Shown: positions 16,960 through 25,615 of the stretch, one piece after another | Layout: each line of letters opens with the position of its first letter | How positions within the stretch are numbered: the stretch's first letter is position 1 | DNA from: Corallococcus carmarthensis | GTDB lineage: Bacteria; Myxococcota; Myxococcia; Myxococcales; Myxococcaceae | NCBI RefSeq assembly: GCF_003611695.1 | Contig: NZ_RAWE01000014.1 | Coordinates: 30,274-94,273 of the forward strand | DNA: 64,000 nt | Direction of reading: 5' to 3' | The notes under the pieces: generated by a model | The model's input: only the letters and a program-made list of their open reading frames with translations | Told to the model about the DNA's origin: nothing | The model's database searches: none | Made by a program: the position numbers and the translations under genes

Positions 16960-19016
16960 CGCCTCCGACCATTGGCAACACCACGCCGGGCCGGGACCTG
17001 AAGCGCCGCTTCCTGTGGCTGGGCCTGGCCATGTCGCTGGGCCTGGTGGCGCTGGCCATCCAGCTGTACCGGCTCCAGCTCATCCGCCATGAAGAGTACG
17101 CCGCCAAGAGCGTGGCGAACTTCGTGAAGGAGGTGCGCCTTCGCGCGGACCGCGGCGTCATCAAGGACGCGCGCGGCACCATCCTGGTGGACAGCCGTCC
17201 CTCCTTCGACGCCTTCGTGACGCCGGCCTTCTGCACGGACTGCTTCGAACAGGTGATTCCGCGCCTGGGCGAGCTGCTCCAGTGGGACCCCGAGCAGCGC
17301 AAGAAGATTGAAGACCTGGTCCGCTCCAGCCGCCGCAACGCGCCCTTCCAGCCGGTGCCGGTGCGCGTGGACCTGACGCGCGACGAATACGACCGGCTCA
17401 ACGCCCGGCGCGACATCCTGGACGGCGTGGAGGTGGTGCCCGTTCCGCACCGCAACTACCGCGCGGACACGGTGCTGTCGCACGTGCTGGGCTACATGAA
17501 CGAAATCACCCAGGAGGAGCTGGAGCGCCTCAACGGGGACGGCGCGAAGTACGCGCTGGGGGACTACATCGGACGCCGCGGCCTGGAGCGCTACTTCGAA
17601 TCCAAGCTGCGCGGGCTGGACGGCGTGCGCAAGGAAGTGGTGAACGCGCGCGGCCAGACGATTGAAGAGCTCAACGAAAAGCTCGGCGAGAACGCCGTGA
17701 TTCCGCCCACGGCCGGCAGCAACGTGGTGCTCTCCATCGACATGCGCCTGCAGGAGGAGGCGGAGCGCGCGTTCCCGGGCGTGACGGGCGCGGTGGTGGC
17801 CATCGACGTGAACACCGGCTTCATCCGGGCGCTGGTGTCCCGCCCCGGCTTCGACCCGAATCTCCTGACGGGCCGCGTGACGCCGACGCAGATGGCCACG
17901 CTGGCGCGCGACCCGCTCCACCCGATGATCAACCGCGTGGCCGCGGAGCACTACAGCCCGGGCTCCACGTTCAAGGTCGTGACGCAGCTGGCGGCCTTCA
18001 AGTCCGGCGTGTTCCGGCCGGAGACGGTGGTGAACTGCTCCGGCGGCTACCGGCTGGGCGCGCGCGTGTGGCGCTGCCACAAGGACAGCGGTCACGGGCC
18101 CCTGGATGGCAAGGGCGCGATGAAGGCGTCGTGCGACTCGTGGTTCTACAAGGTGGCGGACACCATCGGCCTGGACCCCATCGCGGAGATGGGCAAGTCG
18201 CTGGGCCTGGGCCGCCCCACCGGCATCGGCGTGGTGGCGGAGGTGCCGGGCATCATGCCGTCCAGCGCGTACCACGACAAAGCCTCGCCCGGCGGCTACA
18301 CCAAGGGCATGGCGCTCAACAGCGCCATCGGGCAGGGCGATGACAACGTGACGCCCCTGCAGCTGGCGCTGGTGTACGCGGCCGTGGCCAACGGCGGGAA
18401 GCTCTACAAGCCGCAGATGGTGCAGCGGCTGGAGAACCTGGACGGGCAGGTGATGGAGGAGTTCAAGCCGGAGGTGGTGTCGAAGGTGGACATCAACCCC
18501 GCGCACCTGAAGGCCATCGTGGAGGGCCTGGAGGCGGTGGCGCAGGAGCCCGGCGGCACCGCGTACCGCGCGAAGCTCAAGTCGGGTCTGCCCGCGGACT
18601 TCCTGGTGGCTGCGAAGACGGGCACCGCGCAGGTGGCGCGCATCGGCACGGTGCGTCTGAAGACGCACCAGATGAGCTACTTCGAGCGCGACCACGCCTG
18701 GTTCGCCGGCTTCGCGCCCGCGGACAAGCCGGAGCTGGCGGTGGTGGTGCTCAACGAGCACGGCGGCCACGGCGGCGTGGACGCGGCGCCCACGGCGCTG
18801 GCGGTGATGAAGAAGTACTTCGAATTGAAGGCGCAGGACGCCACGTCGCCGCCGCCGCGCGCCAACCAGCCCTACACGCCGTCGCTGCCGCCGGCGCCCA
18901 GCCTGGATGAAGCGGCGCTCACCCGCGCGGTGGTGCCGCCGCCGCGGGTGAACCTGCCGGGAGAGCCCATCCAGCCGCCCTCGGAAACCGGAGACGACAG
19001 TGCAACTGCGGATTGA
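16956..19016 (+). CDS. mrdA: Penicillin-binding protein 2, peptidoglycan transpeptidase
   Basis: 686 residues. A cytoplasmic lead and one membrane helix (LWLGLAMSLGLVALAIQLY) precede the PBP dimerisation domain (~60-260) and a C-terminal transpeptidase domain. Catalytic motifs are SxxK as STFK with Ser337, SCD near residue 392 (the SxN position), and KTG at 554-556. PBP2 cross-links side-wall peptidoglycan with the glycosyltransferase RodA. The start is inferred as TTG at 16956, overlapping the mreD stop as TTGA. The reading frame stays open upstream but there it runs inside mreD and is not coding. The Pro-rich C-terminal tail (~620-686) is longer than in E. coli. Confidence 0.93.
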   Translation: MTPPTIGNTTPGRDLKRRFLWLGLAMSLGLVALAIQLYRLQLIRHEEYAAKSVANFVKEVRLRADRGVIKDARGTILVDSRPSFDAFVTPAFCTDCFEQVIPRLGELLQWDPEQRKKIEDLVRSSRRNAPFQPVPVRVDLTRDEYDRLNARRDILDGVEVVPVPHRNYRADTVLSHVLGYMNEITQEELERLNGDGAKYALGDYIGRRGLERYFESKLRGLDGVRKEVVNARGQTIEELNEKLGENAVIPPTAGSNVVLSIDMRLQEEAERAFPGVTGAVVAIDVNTGFIRALVSRPGFDPNLLTGRVTPTQMATLARDPLHPMINRVAAEHYSPGSTFKVVTQLAAFKSGVFRPETVVNCSGGYRLGARVWRCHKDSGHGPLDGKGAMKASCDSWFYKVADTIGLDPIAEMGKSLGLGRPTGIGVVAEVPGIMPSSAYHDKASPGGYTKGMALNSAIGQGDDNVTPLQLALVYAAVANGGKLYKPQMVQRLENLDGQVMEEFKPEVVSKVDINPAHLKAIVEGLEAVAQEPGGTAYRAKLKSGLPADFLVAAKTGTAQVARIGTVRLKTHQMSYFERDHAWFAGFAPADKPELAVVVLNEHGGHGGVDAAPTALAVMKKYFELKAQDATSPPPRANQPYTPSLPPAPSLDEAALTRAVVPPPRVNLPGEPIQPPSETGDDSATAD

Positions 19017-20151
19017 GCGCCGGATGATGCCCCACGTGCCGTGGGGGCTCGTCGTGTGCGTGCTGGGCGTGTGCACGCTGGGCATCTGGAACCTGGCGTC
19101 CGCGTCCCGGCCCCCCATGGCGCCGGTGTGGACCAGCCAGGCGCTGTACCTGGCCGTGGGCCTGGGCGCGGTGCTGATGGTGTGCCTGGTGGACTACCGC
19201 TGGATCCAGCGGATGGCCCTCCCCATCTACGTGCTCAACATCCTGGCGCTGCTGGCGCTCAGGCTCGTGGGGCACACGGCGAAGGGCGCGGAGAGCTGGT
19301 TCGTCATTGGCCCGTTCCGCCTGCAGCCCGCGGAGTTCATGAAGATTGGCGTCGTGCTGATGCTGGCCAAGGTCTACCACGACGACTTCCAGCCCAATCA
19401 GCCGTCCTACGGCATCGTGCGGCTGTGGAAGCCGGTGCTGGTGGTGATGGTGCCCTTCGTGCTGGTGCTGGTGCAGCCGGACCTGGGCACCGCGCTGATG
19501 ATCTTCCTGTCCTCCGGCACCGTCATCCTCTTCGGCAAGGTGCGCTGGTACCTGGCCGCGACGCTGGTGGCGGGCGTGCTGGTGGGCGGCCTCATCATCT
19601 GGAACGACTACGTCCGGGAGATGCCCGAGCCGCGCACCACCGTCGTGCGCCACTACCTCAAGAAACACCAGAGCCAGCGCATCTCCGGGTGGCTGGACCC
19701 CGAAGCGGACCTGCGAGGCAGCGGCTACCACGCCGCCCAATCCAAGATCGCCGTGGGCTCCGGCGGGCTCACCGGCAAGGGCTGGCGTGAGGGAACCCAG
19801 ACAGGTCTGCGCTTCCTGCCGGAACAGCACACGGATTTCATCTTCTCCGTGTGGGCCGAGGAGCACGGCTTCTTCTCCTGTCTCCTGTTGCTCCTGCTCT
19901 ACGGAGGCATCTTCATTCTCGGGCTGGGCGTGGGCTTCAGCGCGCGCGATCGTTTTGGAGCGTTCGTTGCGGTGGGGGTGGTGGCCACACTTTTCTGGCA
20001 GGTGTTCGAAAACATCGGCATGGTCATTGGCCTGTTGCCGGTGACGGGCATCACGCTGCCCCTCATGAGCTATGGCGGCTCCTCGATGCTGTCGGTGATG
20101 TTGTGCATCGGGCTGCTGGTGAACATCAGCATGCGCCGTCACATGTTCTGA
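19000..20151 (+). CDS. rodA: Rod shape-determining protein RodA (SEDS glycosyltransferase)
   Basis: 383 residues with about ten membrane helices. RodA polymerises lipid II into glycan strands and pairs with PBP2. The SEDS features are GAESWFVIGPFRLQPAEFMK, VQPDLGTALM, and FLPEQHTDFIFSVWAEEHGF. The GTG start lies inside the end of mrdA, an overlap of 17 bases; an internal ATG at 19024 is possible. The order mreC-mreD-mrdA-rodA is the classical elongasome operon. Confidence 0.95.
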   Translation: MQLRIERRMMPHVPWGLVVCVLGVCTLGIWNLASASRPPMAPVWTSQALYLAVGLGAVLMVCLVDYRWIQRMALPIYVLNILALLALRLVGHTAKGAESWFVIGPFRLQPAEFMKIGVVLMLAKVYHDDFQPNQPSYGIVRLWKPVLVVMVPFVLVLVQPDLGTALMIFLSSGTVILFGKVRWYLAATLVAGVLVGGLIIWNDYVREMPEPRTTVVRHYLKKHQSQRISGWLDPEADLRGSGYHAAQSKIAVGSGGLTGKGWREGTQTGLRFLPEQHTDFIFSVWAEEHGFFSCLLLLLLYGGIFILGLGVGFSARDRFGAFVAVGVVATLFWQVFENIGMVIGLLPVTGITLPLMSYGGSSMLSVMLCIGLLVNISMRRHMF

Positions 20152-20168
20152 CGGCCGCGGAGGCTCCG

Positions 20169-20810
20169 ATGGTGGTTCAGAGGAAGGGTGCGACGACGGT
20201 GAAGGCCGGCACGGCGGTTCGCGGGCCGGAGGGCACGGAGACACCCCGGCCGTTCGTTCCGCCGGTGGGGGCTTCGCGCAGCGCGCCCACGCCCGGCGCG
20301 GCGCCTCGCATTGAGATGAACCAGGGGGAGCCGGAGCACCGGCACTTCCCGCGCGCGCAGCTGGCCACCCACTTCGACCTCTGGGTGGATGACGGCGCCG
20401 GAGGCCGGCGCTTCAGCGCCAACCTCGTGTCCATCAACGTGAGCGTCAGCGGGGCCTTCCTCGCGAGCACCTTCTTCCTGCCCATGGGCACGGTGGTGCG
20501 CACGCGCTTCGCGCTGGAGGAGGGGGCGGCCCCCGTGGAGGCCCGCGCGGAGATTGTTCGCGAGGAGCGCGGCCCGGAGGAGGAGGGCCGCAGCGGGTTC
20601 GCCCTGCGCTTCCTGGACTTCTCAGGTCAGACGGAGGTGGCGCTCGCCCGGCTCTTCCTGGGCATGCGCCTGCGTGCCTTCACGGAGGACTACCTCAAGT
20701 CCCAGCGCGCCCGCTCCCTGCCCAATGAGCTGGAGCGGGTCATCGACGTGATGGCGGCCTGGGAGCTGCTCAAGGCCACCACGCCCGGAGACCCCTGGCG
20801 CGGCGAGTAG
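20169..20810 (+). CDS. PilZ domain protein
   Basis: 213 residues. A ~60-residue Pro/Thr/Arg-rich lead is followed by a PilZ domain. The domain has an RHFPRAQ segment, an Arg-containing motif in the RxxxR position, and NVSVSGAFL, the D/NxSxxG motif that contacts c-di-GMP. A helical C-terminus (~155-213) follows. PilZ proteins bind c-di-GMP and pass the signal to partner proteins. The ATG lies 17 bases after the rodA stop, so it probably belongs to the rod-shape operon. Control of cell elongation by c-di-GMP is an inference from position only. Confidence 0.85.
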   Translation: MVVQRKGATTVKAGTAVRGPEGTETPRPFVPPVGASRSAPTPGAAPRIEMNQGEPEHRHFPRAQLATHFDLWVDDGAGGRRFSANLVSINVSVSGAFLASTFFLPMGTVVRTRFALEEGAAPVEARAEIVREERGPEEEGRSGFALRFLDFSGQTEVALARLFLGMRLRAFTEDYLKSQRARSLPNELERVIDVMAAWELLKATTPGDPWRGE

Positions 20811-20828
20811 GGCTCCGGTGCGCGGCCC

Positions 20829-21173
20829 TCAGGCCGGCTTGCCGGTGGCGATCTGCCTGCGGCGCTCGGCCTGGTAGTGCGCGGAACACAGGCCCTTGGA
20901 GCGCTGCTCACGGGTGCAGCCATTCACCGTGCAGCGGCGGTCCATGGGCACCGGCCCACCCGCCACCGTCTTCGGGGGACGGCCGCGGCGGCGTCCCGCC
21001 ATCACCGCGCCGTTGCCCGGCGACGCCGAGGCGACGCTGCCCATGCCCGGCATCCCCGTGTTCAGCGCGCGCAGCATGCCGCGGCCGATCGCATCACCCA
21101 ATGCCTCCGCCCACGACGTCAGGGCAGGGGTCAGCGGTGCTTGCGAGGTCAATTCTTTGCGAAGGCGTGCCAT
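20829..21173 (-). CDS. Small AT-hook / Cys-His motif protein, probable DNA-binding
   Basis: 114 residues. Residues 61-68 (RRRGRPPK) form an AT-hook core, the type that binds the minor groove of AT-rich DNA. Near the C-terminus C81-x4-C86-x9-C96-x2-H99 looks like a small zinc-binding motif, followed by a basic helix (QAERRRQ). The N-terminal third is an amphipathic helix. An AGGAG site stands 5 bases before this ATG, so a longer in-frame extension upstream is rejected. It faces a 436-base AT-richer region on its 5' side. A regulator or nucleoid protein is likely; the family is not recognised. Confidence 0.75.
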   Translation of the reverse strand: MARLRKELTSQAPLTPALTSWAEALGDAIGRGMLRALNTGMPGMGSVASASPGNGAVMAGRRRGRPPKTVAGGPVPMDRRCTVNGCTREQRSKGLCSAHYQAERRRQIATGKPA

Positions 21174-21609
21174 GAAAACTCCTGTTGAAACTCGCCAATC
21201 AAGACAGGCGTGTATCCCCGACTTCTGTCTGGTGTGGCGAACTCTGTCAATAAGACATGTTGGGGTCGTGTTTGACTCGTAATGTAATTTCAATGTCTGT
21301 TGAACAAAACATGACGGGAGGATCGTCCAGCTGTGCCAAGCGGGCGTTTGTCTCAAGTGCAGAGAAACGTCTTCCGTCGGGGGCAGCCGGCCCCCGGTAA
21401 GTGAAAGCCCTTACCGTTGCGGTGAGTTGTCTTTCTACAGACATATCGAACCTGGAGCTTTGTCACGCCCCGGTGTCTGGTTGGGAGCCACACACGAAGC
21501 GTCCCCTCTCACCGGGCGCGAACCCTGGCGCTGAAGGCCAGGCGCGTCATGGGTGGGAGGGGACGGGGGGACGGCCGCGAGGCGGGCCCGTCACCGGGAA
21601 CACGGCGGC
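21174..21609. other. 436-base intergenic region of lower GC, rich in TGTC/GACA
   Basis: No convincing gene is present. From 21203 to 21477 the tetramer TGTC or its complement GACA occurs ten times, where about two would be expected in random sequence. Two of these form inverted pairs: AGACAG/CTGTCT (21202-21207, 21225-21230) and TGTCT/AGACA (21428-21432, 21439-21443). GC content is visibly below its surroundings up to ~21470. It may hold the AT-hook gene promoter, binding sites and possibly a small RNA. Confidence 0.5.
21379..21416. other. Two adjoining perfect hairpins in the intergenic region
   Basis: GGGGGC-AGCCG-GCCCCC (21379-21395) is followed by CGGTAAG/CTTACCG (21395-21401 and 21410-21416, 8-base loop). 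The two share base 21395. The structure could be part of a non-coding RNA or a terminator; transcription direction is unknown. Confidence 0.4.
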
Positions 21610-21936
21610 TCAGAGATTCTTCCGGACCACTTCCTCGATGCGCGCCCTGGGCACCGCGCCGACAATCTGGTCCACGACCTTGCCGCCCTTGAAGAGCAGC
21701 AGGGTGGGGATGGAGCGGACGCCGTACTTCTGGGGCGTGTCCTGGTTCGTGTCGATGTCCAGCTTCGCGAACTTCACCTGGCCCTTGAACTGGTCGGACA
21801 GCGCCTCCACGGCGGGCGCGATGGCGCGGCAGGGGGCGCACCACGTGGCCCAGAAGTCCACGAGCACGGGTTGCTGCGCGTCCAGGACCTGCGTCTGGAA
21901 GTCCGAATCACCGATGTTGATCACGTCGCCAGCCAT
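21610..21936 (-). CDS. trx: Thioredoxin
   Basis: 108 residues, the standard thioredoxin length, cytoplasmic. The active site reads W-C33-A-P-C36 rather than the usual WCGPC; WCAPC occurs in some bacterial thioredoxins and alters redox potential. Other family features are VLVDFWATW, the LDIDTNQDTPQKYGVRSIPTLLLFK segment with the cis-Pro, and the final helix. AGGAGG stands just before the ATG. Longer in-frame upstream sequence lacks coding character. It is transcribed away from a small gene of unknown function. Confidence 0.95.
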   Translation of the reverse strand: MAGDVINIGDSDFQTQVLDAQQPVLVDFWATWCAPCRAIAPAVEALSDQFKGQVKFAKLDIDTNQDTPQKYGVRSIPTLLLFKGGKVVDQIVGAVPRARIEEVVRKNL

Positions 21937-22091
21937 GTTGCCTCCTGATGTCTCTGCTTGGGAAAGGTGTGTCGCCGGGCTTCGTGCCCGGCCTGGGGGG
22001 ACCGGATGGCCGGGCTGCCCGGGAGACGGATGCGGCATCCCGCCGGGGGTTGCACCCCATTTCCAGCCCGTCCGACAGGAGGTGTTGTAGG

Positions 22092-22466
22092 ATGGCGGGC
22101 GTGACGAAGCTCTTCCTGTCCCAGGCCCAGCTCGAGGAGTGGGCGCTGGCGGACAAAGCAGACCTGCGCGAAGGCCGCCTGGTGGTTGCCGCCGAGGGAG
22201 GGAGCGACTGGCCGCTCACGCCCGCGGTCCACGTCGTGCAGCTGGTGTCGGGTGAGGACACCCACCAGCTGGTGTCGCGGGTGAAGACCGAGGAGCAGCT
22301 CGGCCGGCTGGGCGCCGAACAGATGGCCGACTCCATCCTGGTGGGGGACTCCGCGTACGAAGTCGTTCCGGGCTATGTGACGGAGGTGGGTGCGCCCGCC
22401 CCCGAGCGCAAACCCAATTCGGAGACCGACCTGTTGGCGGCCTTCATTCTCAACAAAATGGGCTGA
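22092..22466 (+). CDS. Conserved hypothetical small protein
   Basis: 124 residues, soluble, acidic, with no signal peptide. I do not recognise the family. The segment EGRLVVAAEGGSDWPLTPAVHVVQLVSGED followed by a helix and GDSAYEVVPGYVTEV looks like a compact alpha/beta domain, with a short C-terminal helix. The ATG has a strong AGGAGGTG site nine bases upstream. It precedes the hem operon by 45 bases and might be co-transcribed with it, although no haem link can be read from its sequence. Confidence 0.65.
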   Translation: MAGVTKLFLSQAQLEEWALADKADLREGRLVVAAEGGSDWPLTPAVHVVQLVSGEDTHQLVSRVKTEEQLGRLGAEQMADSILVGDSAYEVVPGYVTEVGAPAPERKPNSETDLLAAFILNKMG

Positions 22467-22511
22467 GGCTGGACTGAATGCCTCCTCGGCCGGGGTTATG
22501 AGCCTGCCGCC

Positions 22512-23324
22512 ATGAGCCATACGCTCGTCTCGCTTGCCTGCCACGCCTACGGCTTGGCCGCGCTCGTCTACCTCGCCTTCCTGGTCCGCCAGTCCCAGGT
22601 GCTCGCCGTCACCGGCCGGGTGCTGGTGGGGACCGGCCTGCTGATGCATTGCGTTGCCCTCATCGAAATGCTGGGGGCGCAGGGGGGCCGGCTGGTGGGC
22701 CCCGCGCAGGGCATGTCCACCTTCGCCTTCCTGCTGCTGGCGCTGTTCCTGGCGCTGGACGTGCGCTACCGCAAGCCCGTCATTGGCGCGTTCCTCACGC
22801 CCCTGGCGGTGGCGGTGCTGCTCATCGGGATGCTGCTGCACGGCGGGTCCACGCCGCTTCCGGACGCCGTGCGCCAGCCGCTGTTGCCGGTGCACGTCAC
22901 CATCGCGCTCCTGGGCATGACGGCCTTCGGCGTGGCGGCCGGGGTGGGCGTCATGTACCTGCTGATGGAGCGGCAGGTGAAGACCAAGCACTTCGGGCTG
23001 CTCTTCTCCCGGCTGCCGTCCCTGGAGTTCCTGGACACGCTCAACCGGCGGCTCGTGCTGTGGGGCTTCATCGCGCTGTCGCTCACGCTGGCGACCGGGG
23101 CCCTGTTCACCACCACGCTGCGCGGCCTCGCCTGGGCGCTCGAAGCCAAGCACGTGGCGACGTTCGTCGCCTGGGGCGTCTTCGCCGCGCTCGTCAACGC
23201 GCGCATCTTCGCCGGCTGGAGAGGCCGGCGGGTGGCGCTGCTCACCATGGCCGGCTTCTGCCTGGTGCTGGTCTCCTTCTTGTCGTCCTACGACCTGTCC
23301 GCCGCTGGCCCGGGGATGCCGTAG
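22512..23324 (+). CDS. hemX: HemX/CcsA-like cytochrome c assembly membrane protein
   Basis: 270 residues with about eight membrane helices. The layout and position before hemA match HemX of the CcsA/CcmC superfamily, which influences glutamyl-tRNA reductase levels in some bacteria and is related to haem-handling proteins. Conserved-looking loops are RQSQVLAVTGRVLVGTG and TAFGVAAGVGVMYLLMERQVK. The stop codon is two bases before the hemA ATG. Precise activity here is not known. Confidence 0.8.
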   Translation: MSHTLVSLACHAYGLAALVYLAFLVRQSQVLAVTGRVLVGTGLLMHCVALIEMLGAQGGRLVGPAQGMSTFAFLLLALFLALDVRYRKPVIGAFLTPLAVAVLLIGMLLHGGSTPLPDAVRQPLLPVHVTIALLGMTAFGVAAGVGVMYLLMERQVKTKHFGLLFSRLPSLEFLDTLNRRLVLWGFIALSLTLATGALFTTTLRGLAWALEAKHVATFVAWGVFAALVNARIFAGWRGRRVALLTMAGFCLVLVSFLSSYDLSAAGPGMP

Positions 23325-23326
23325 CC

Positions 23327-24667
23327 ATGGAATTCATCTGCATTGGCGTGTCGCACCGCACCGCGCCCCTGGGCGTTCGCGAGCGGTTGGCATTGCCCGA
23401 AGCCCGGCAGACGGAAGTGTTGCAGCGTCTGGCGCAGGCGCCCGTGGAGGCGCTCTGGGTGTCCACGTGCAACCGCGTGGAGGTGTACCTGGCGGCCCCC
23501 AGCGCGGAGCTGGCGAGGGATCGCGCGCGGGAGGCGCTGCACTCCCTGGGCGGCGCGGAGGCGCTGGAGCACCTGTATGAACACCAGGGCGAGGCGGCGC
23601 TCGTGCACCTGTTCCGCGTGGCGTCCAGCCTGGACTCCATGGTGCTGGGCGAGGCGCAGATTTTGGGCCAGGTGAAGGACGCCTTCGAGCGCGGCCAGGG
23701 CGCGGGCGCGGTGCGCGGGGAGCTGACGCGTGCGTGCGCGGCGGCGTTCGGTTGCGCCAAGCGCGTGCGCACGGAGACAGCGGTGGGGCGCGCGGCGACG
23801 TCCATGGCGTCCGCGGCCGTGCAGCTGGCGAGCAAGGTGTTCGACGGGCTCAAGGACAAGACCGTGCTGGTGGTGGGCGCGGGAGAGATGGGCGAGCTGG
23901 CGGCGCGGCACCTGAAGAACGCGGGCGCCGGGAAGCTCATCGTGACCAACCGCACCCTGGCCCGCGCGGAAGCGCTGGTGGCGGAGGTGGGCGGGGTCGC
24001 GCGGCCCTATGAAGAGCTCTTCACGTGGGTGGGGGCCGCGGACGTGGTGGTGACGAGCACCGCGTCGCCGGTGCCCATCTTCACGCGCGACAACGTGGGC
24101 GCGCTGGGCAAGGCCCGCAAGGGACGGCCGCTGTTCATGGTGGACCTGGCGGTGCCGCGCGACATCGACCCGGCGGTGGGGACGCTGGACTGGGTGCACG
24201 CGTACGACGTGGACGACATCCAGAAGTTCGTCGCGGACAACACCGCCGCGCGCGCGGAAGAGGCGCACAAGGCGGGAGGGCTGGTGGCGCAGGAGGTGGC
24301 GCGCTTCGCCCGGGAGCGCGCGCTGCGCGACGGCATGCCCGTGCTGGCCCGCCTGCGTCAGCGCGCGGAGGCCATTGCCCGCGCGGAGGTGGAGCGCACG
24401 CTGCTGGGCCTGGGCGACGGGCTCACCGACAAGCAGAAGAAGAGCATCGAGGCCATGGGACGCGCCATCGTGAACAAGCTGTTGCATGAGCCCACCGCGC
24501 GCCTTCGCGCCGTGGGTCCGCAGGGCGAGGGCAACCGGCTGGCGGGCGCCGCCGCGGAGCTGTTCGGCCTCACGGAGGCGGAGGCCGCCGCCATCGCGCC
24601 GCAAGAGGACGCCGCGCCCGTGGCGGAAGCGCGCAACACCGTGGTGGCCACCGGGAGCCGGCGATGA
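23327..24667 (+). CDS. hemA: Glutamyl-tRNA reductase
   Basis: 446 residues. HemA reduces the glutamyl group of Glu-tRNA to glutamate-1-semialdehyde, the first step of the C5 route to haem. Key features are [24 protein letters not shown] with the catalytic Cys of the STCNR motif, and [18 protein letters not shown]. The NADPH-binding loop reads [17 protein letters not shown]-terminal helical dimerisation domain follows. The ATG at 23327 begins right after hemX. The gene overlaps hemC by 4 bases. Confidence 0.96.
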   Translation: MEFICIGVSHRTAPLGVRERLALPEARQTEVLQRLAQAPVEALWVSTCNRVEVYLAAPSAELARDRAREALHSLGGAEALEHLYEHQGEAALVHLFRVASSLDSMVLGEAQILGQVKDAFERGQGAGAVRGELTRACAAAFGCAKRVRTETAVGRAATSMASAAVQLASKVFDGLKDKTVLVVGAGEMGELAARHLKNAGAGKLIVTNRTLARAEALVAEVGGVARPYEELFTWVGAADVVVTSTASPVPIFTRDNVGALGKARKGRPLFMVDLAVPRDIDPAVGTLDWVHAYDVDDIQKFVADNTAARAEEAHKAGGLVAQEVARFARERALRDGMPVLARLRQRAEAIARAEVERTLLGLGDGLTDKQKKSIEAMGRAIVNKLLHEPTARLRAVGPQGEGNRLAGAAAELFGLTEAEAAAIAPQEDAAPVAEARNTVVATGSRR

Positions 24668-25605
24668 AGGCCGTGCGCATCGCGACGCGGCAGAGCCCGC
24701 TGGCGCTGTGGCAGGCCCGCCACGTGGCCTCGCTCCTCACCCAGCGCAACCCCGGCCTGGAGGTGACCCTGGTGGAGATGACCACCGAGGGCGACCGCTT
24801 CCTGTCCGCTCCGCTGTCCGCGGTGGGCGGCAAGGGCCTGTTCGTGAAGGAGATTGAGCAGGCGTTGCTGGATGGCCGCGCGGACGTGGCGGTGCACAGC
24901 CTCAAGGACATGACGTCGGTGTTCCCGGACGGGTTGATATTGGCGGCGGTACCGGCGCGCGAGGACCCGCGCGACGCGTTCTGCAGCCCGGAAGGGCACA
25001 CGCTGGCGATGCTGCCTCCGGGCGCGAAGGTGGGCACGTCGTCGCTGCGGCGCAGCTGCATCCTGCGCGCGCGCCGTCCGGACCTGGAGATCGTCTCCCT
25101 GCGCGGCAACGTGCAGACGCGGTTGCAGAAGACGCGCGACCTGGGCCTCGCGGGCGCCATGCTCGCGGCGGCGGGGCTCAAGCGCCTGGGATTGGACCAC
25201 CACATCACCCAGGTGGTGCCGGTGGCGGACAGCCTGCCGGCGGTGGGGCAGGGCGTCCTGGCCATCCAGTGCCGCGAGGCGGACGCGGACGTGCGCGCGC
25301 TGCTTGCCCCCCTGGAGGACATCCTCACGCGCAACGCCGTGCGGGCCGAGCGTGCCTTCCTGGCGAAGCTGGAGGGCGGCTGCACGGTGCCGCTGGCCGG
25401 CCACGCGACGGTGGAGGACGGGCAGGTGTACCTGCGCGGCCTGGTGGGCCGTCCCGACGGTTCGCTGGTGGTGCGGGGTGAGGTGAAGGGCCCCGTACCG
25501 GAAGCGGAGCGCCTGGGCGAGGCGCTGGCGGACGAGCTCCTGTCGCGCGGGGCCGGTGACATCCTGCGCGATTTCGGCCGCCGCGAAGGCGCGCCCCGCG
25601 CCTAG
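24664..25605 (+). CDS. hemC: Hydroxymethylbilane synthase (porphobilinogen deaminase)
   Basis: 313 residues. HemC joins four porphobilinogen units into hydroxymethylbilane. Family segments are [32 protein letters not shown], and VAVHSLKDM. The cofactor-attachment loop is [12 protein letters not shown], with the Cys carrying dipyrromethane. The ATG lies inside the hemA end (ATGA overlap), so the genes are coupled. HemD follows after 10 bases. Confidence 0.96.
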   Translation: MKAVRIATRQSPLALWQARHVASLLTQRNPGLEVTLVEMTTEGDRFLSAPLSAVGGKGLFVKEIEQALLDGRADVAVHSLKDMTSVFPDGLILAAVPAREDPRDAFCSPEGHTLAMLPPGAKVGTSSLRRSCILRARRPDLEIVSLRGNVQTRLQKTRDLGLAGAMLAAAGLKRLGLDHHITQVVPVADSLPAVGQGVLAIQCREADADVRALLAPLEDILTRNAVRAERAFLAKLEGGCTVPLAGHATVEDGQVYLRGLVGRPDGSLVVRGEVKGPVPEAERLGEALADELLSRGAGDILRDFGRREGAPRA

Positions 25606-25615
25606 AGTGCCGGCC

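Noticed and set aside
21247..21444. 65-codon minus-strand frame in the lower-GC intergenic region
   Set aside because: No ribosome-binding site or codon bias, and it spans the two hairpins.
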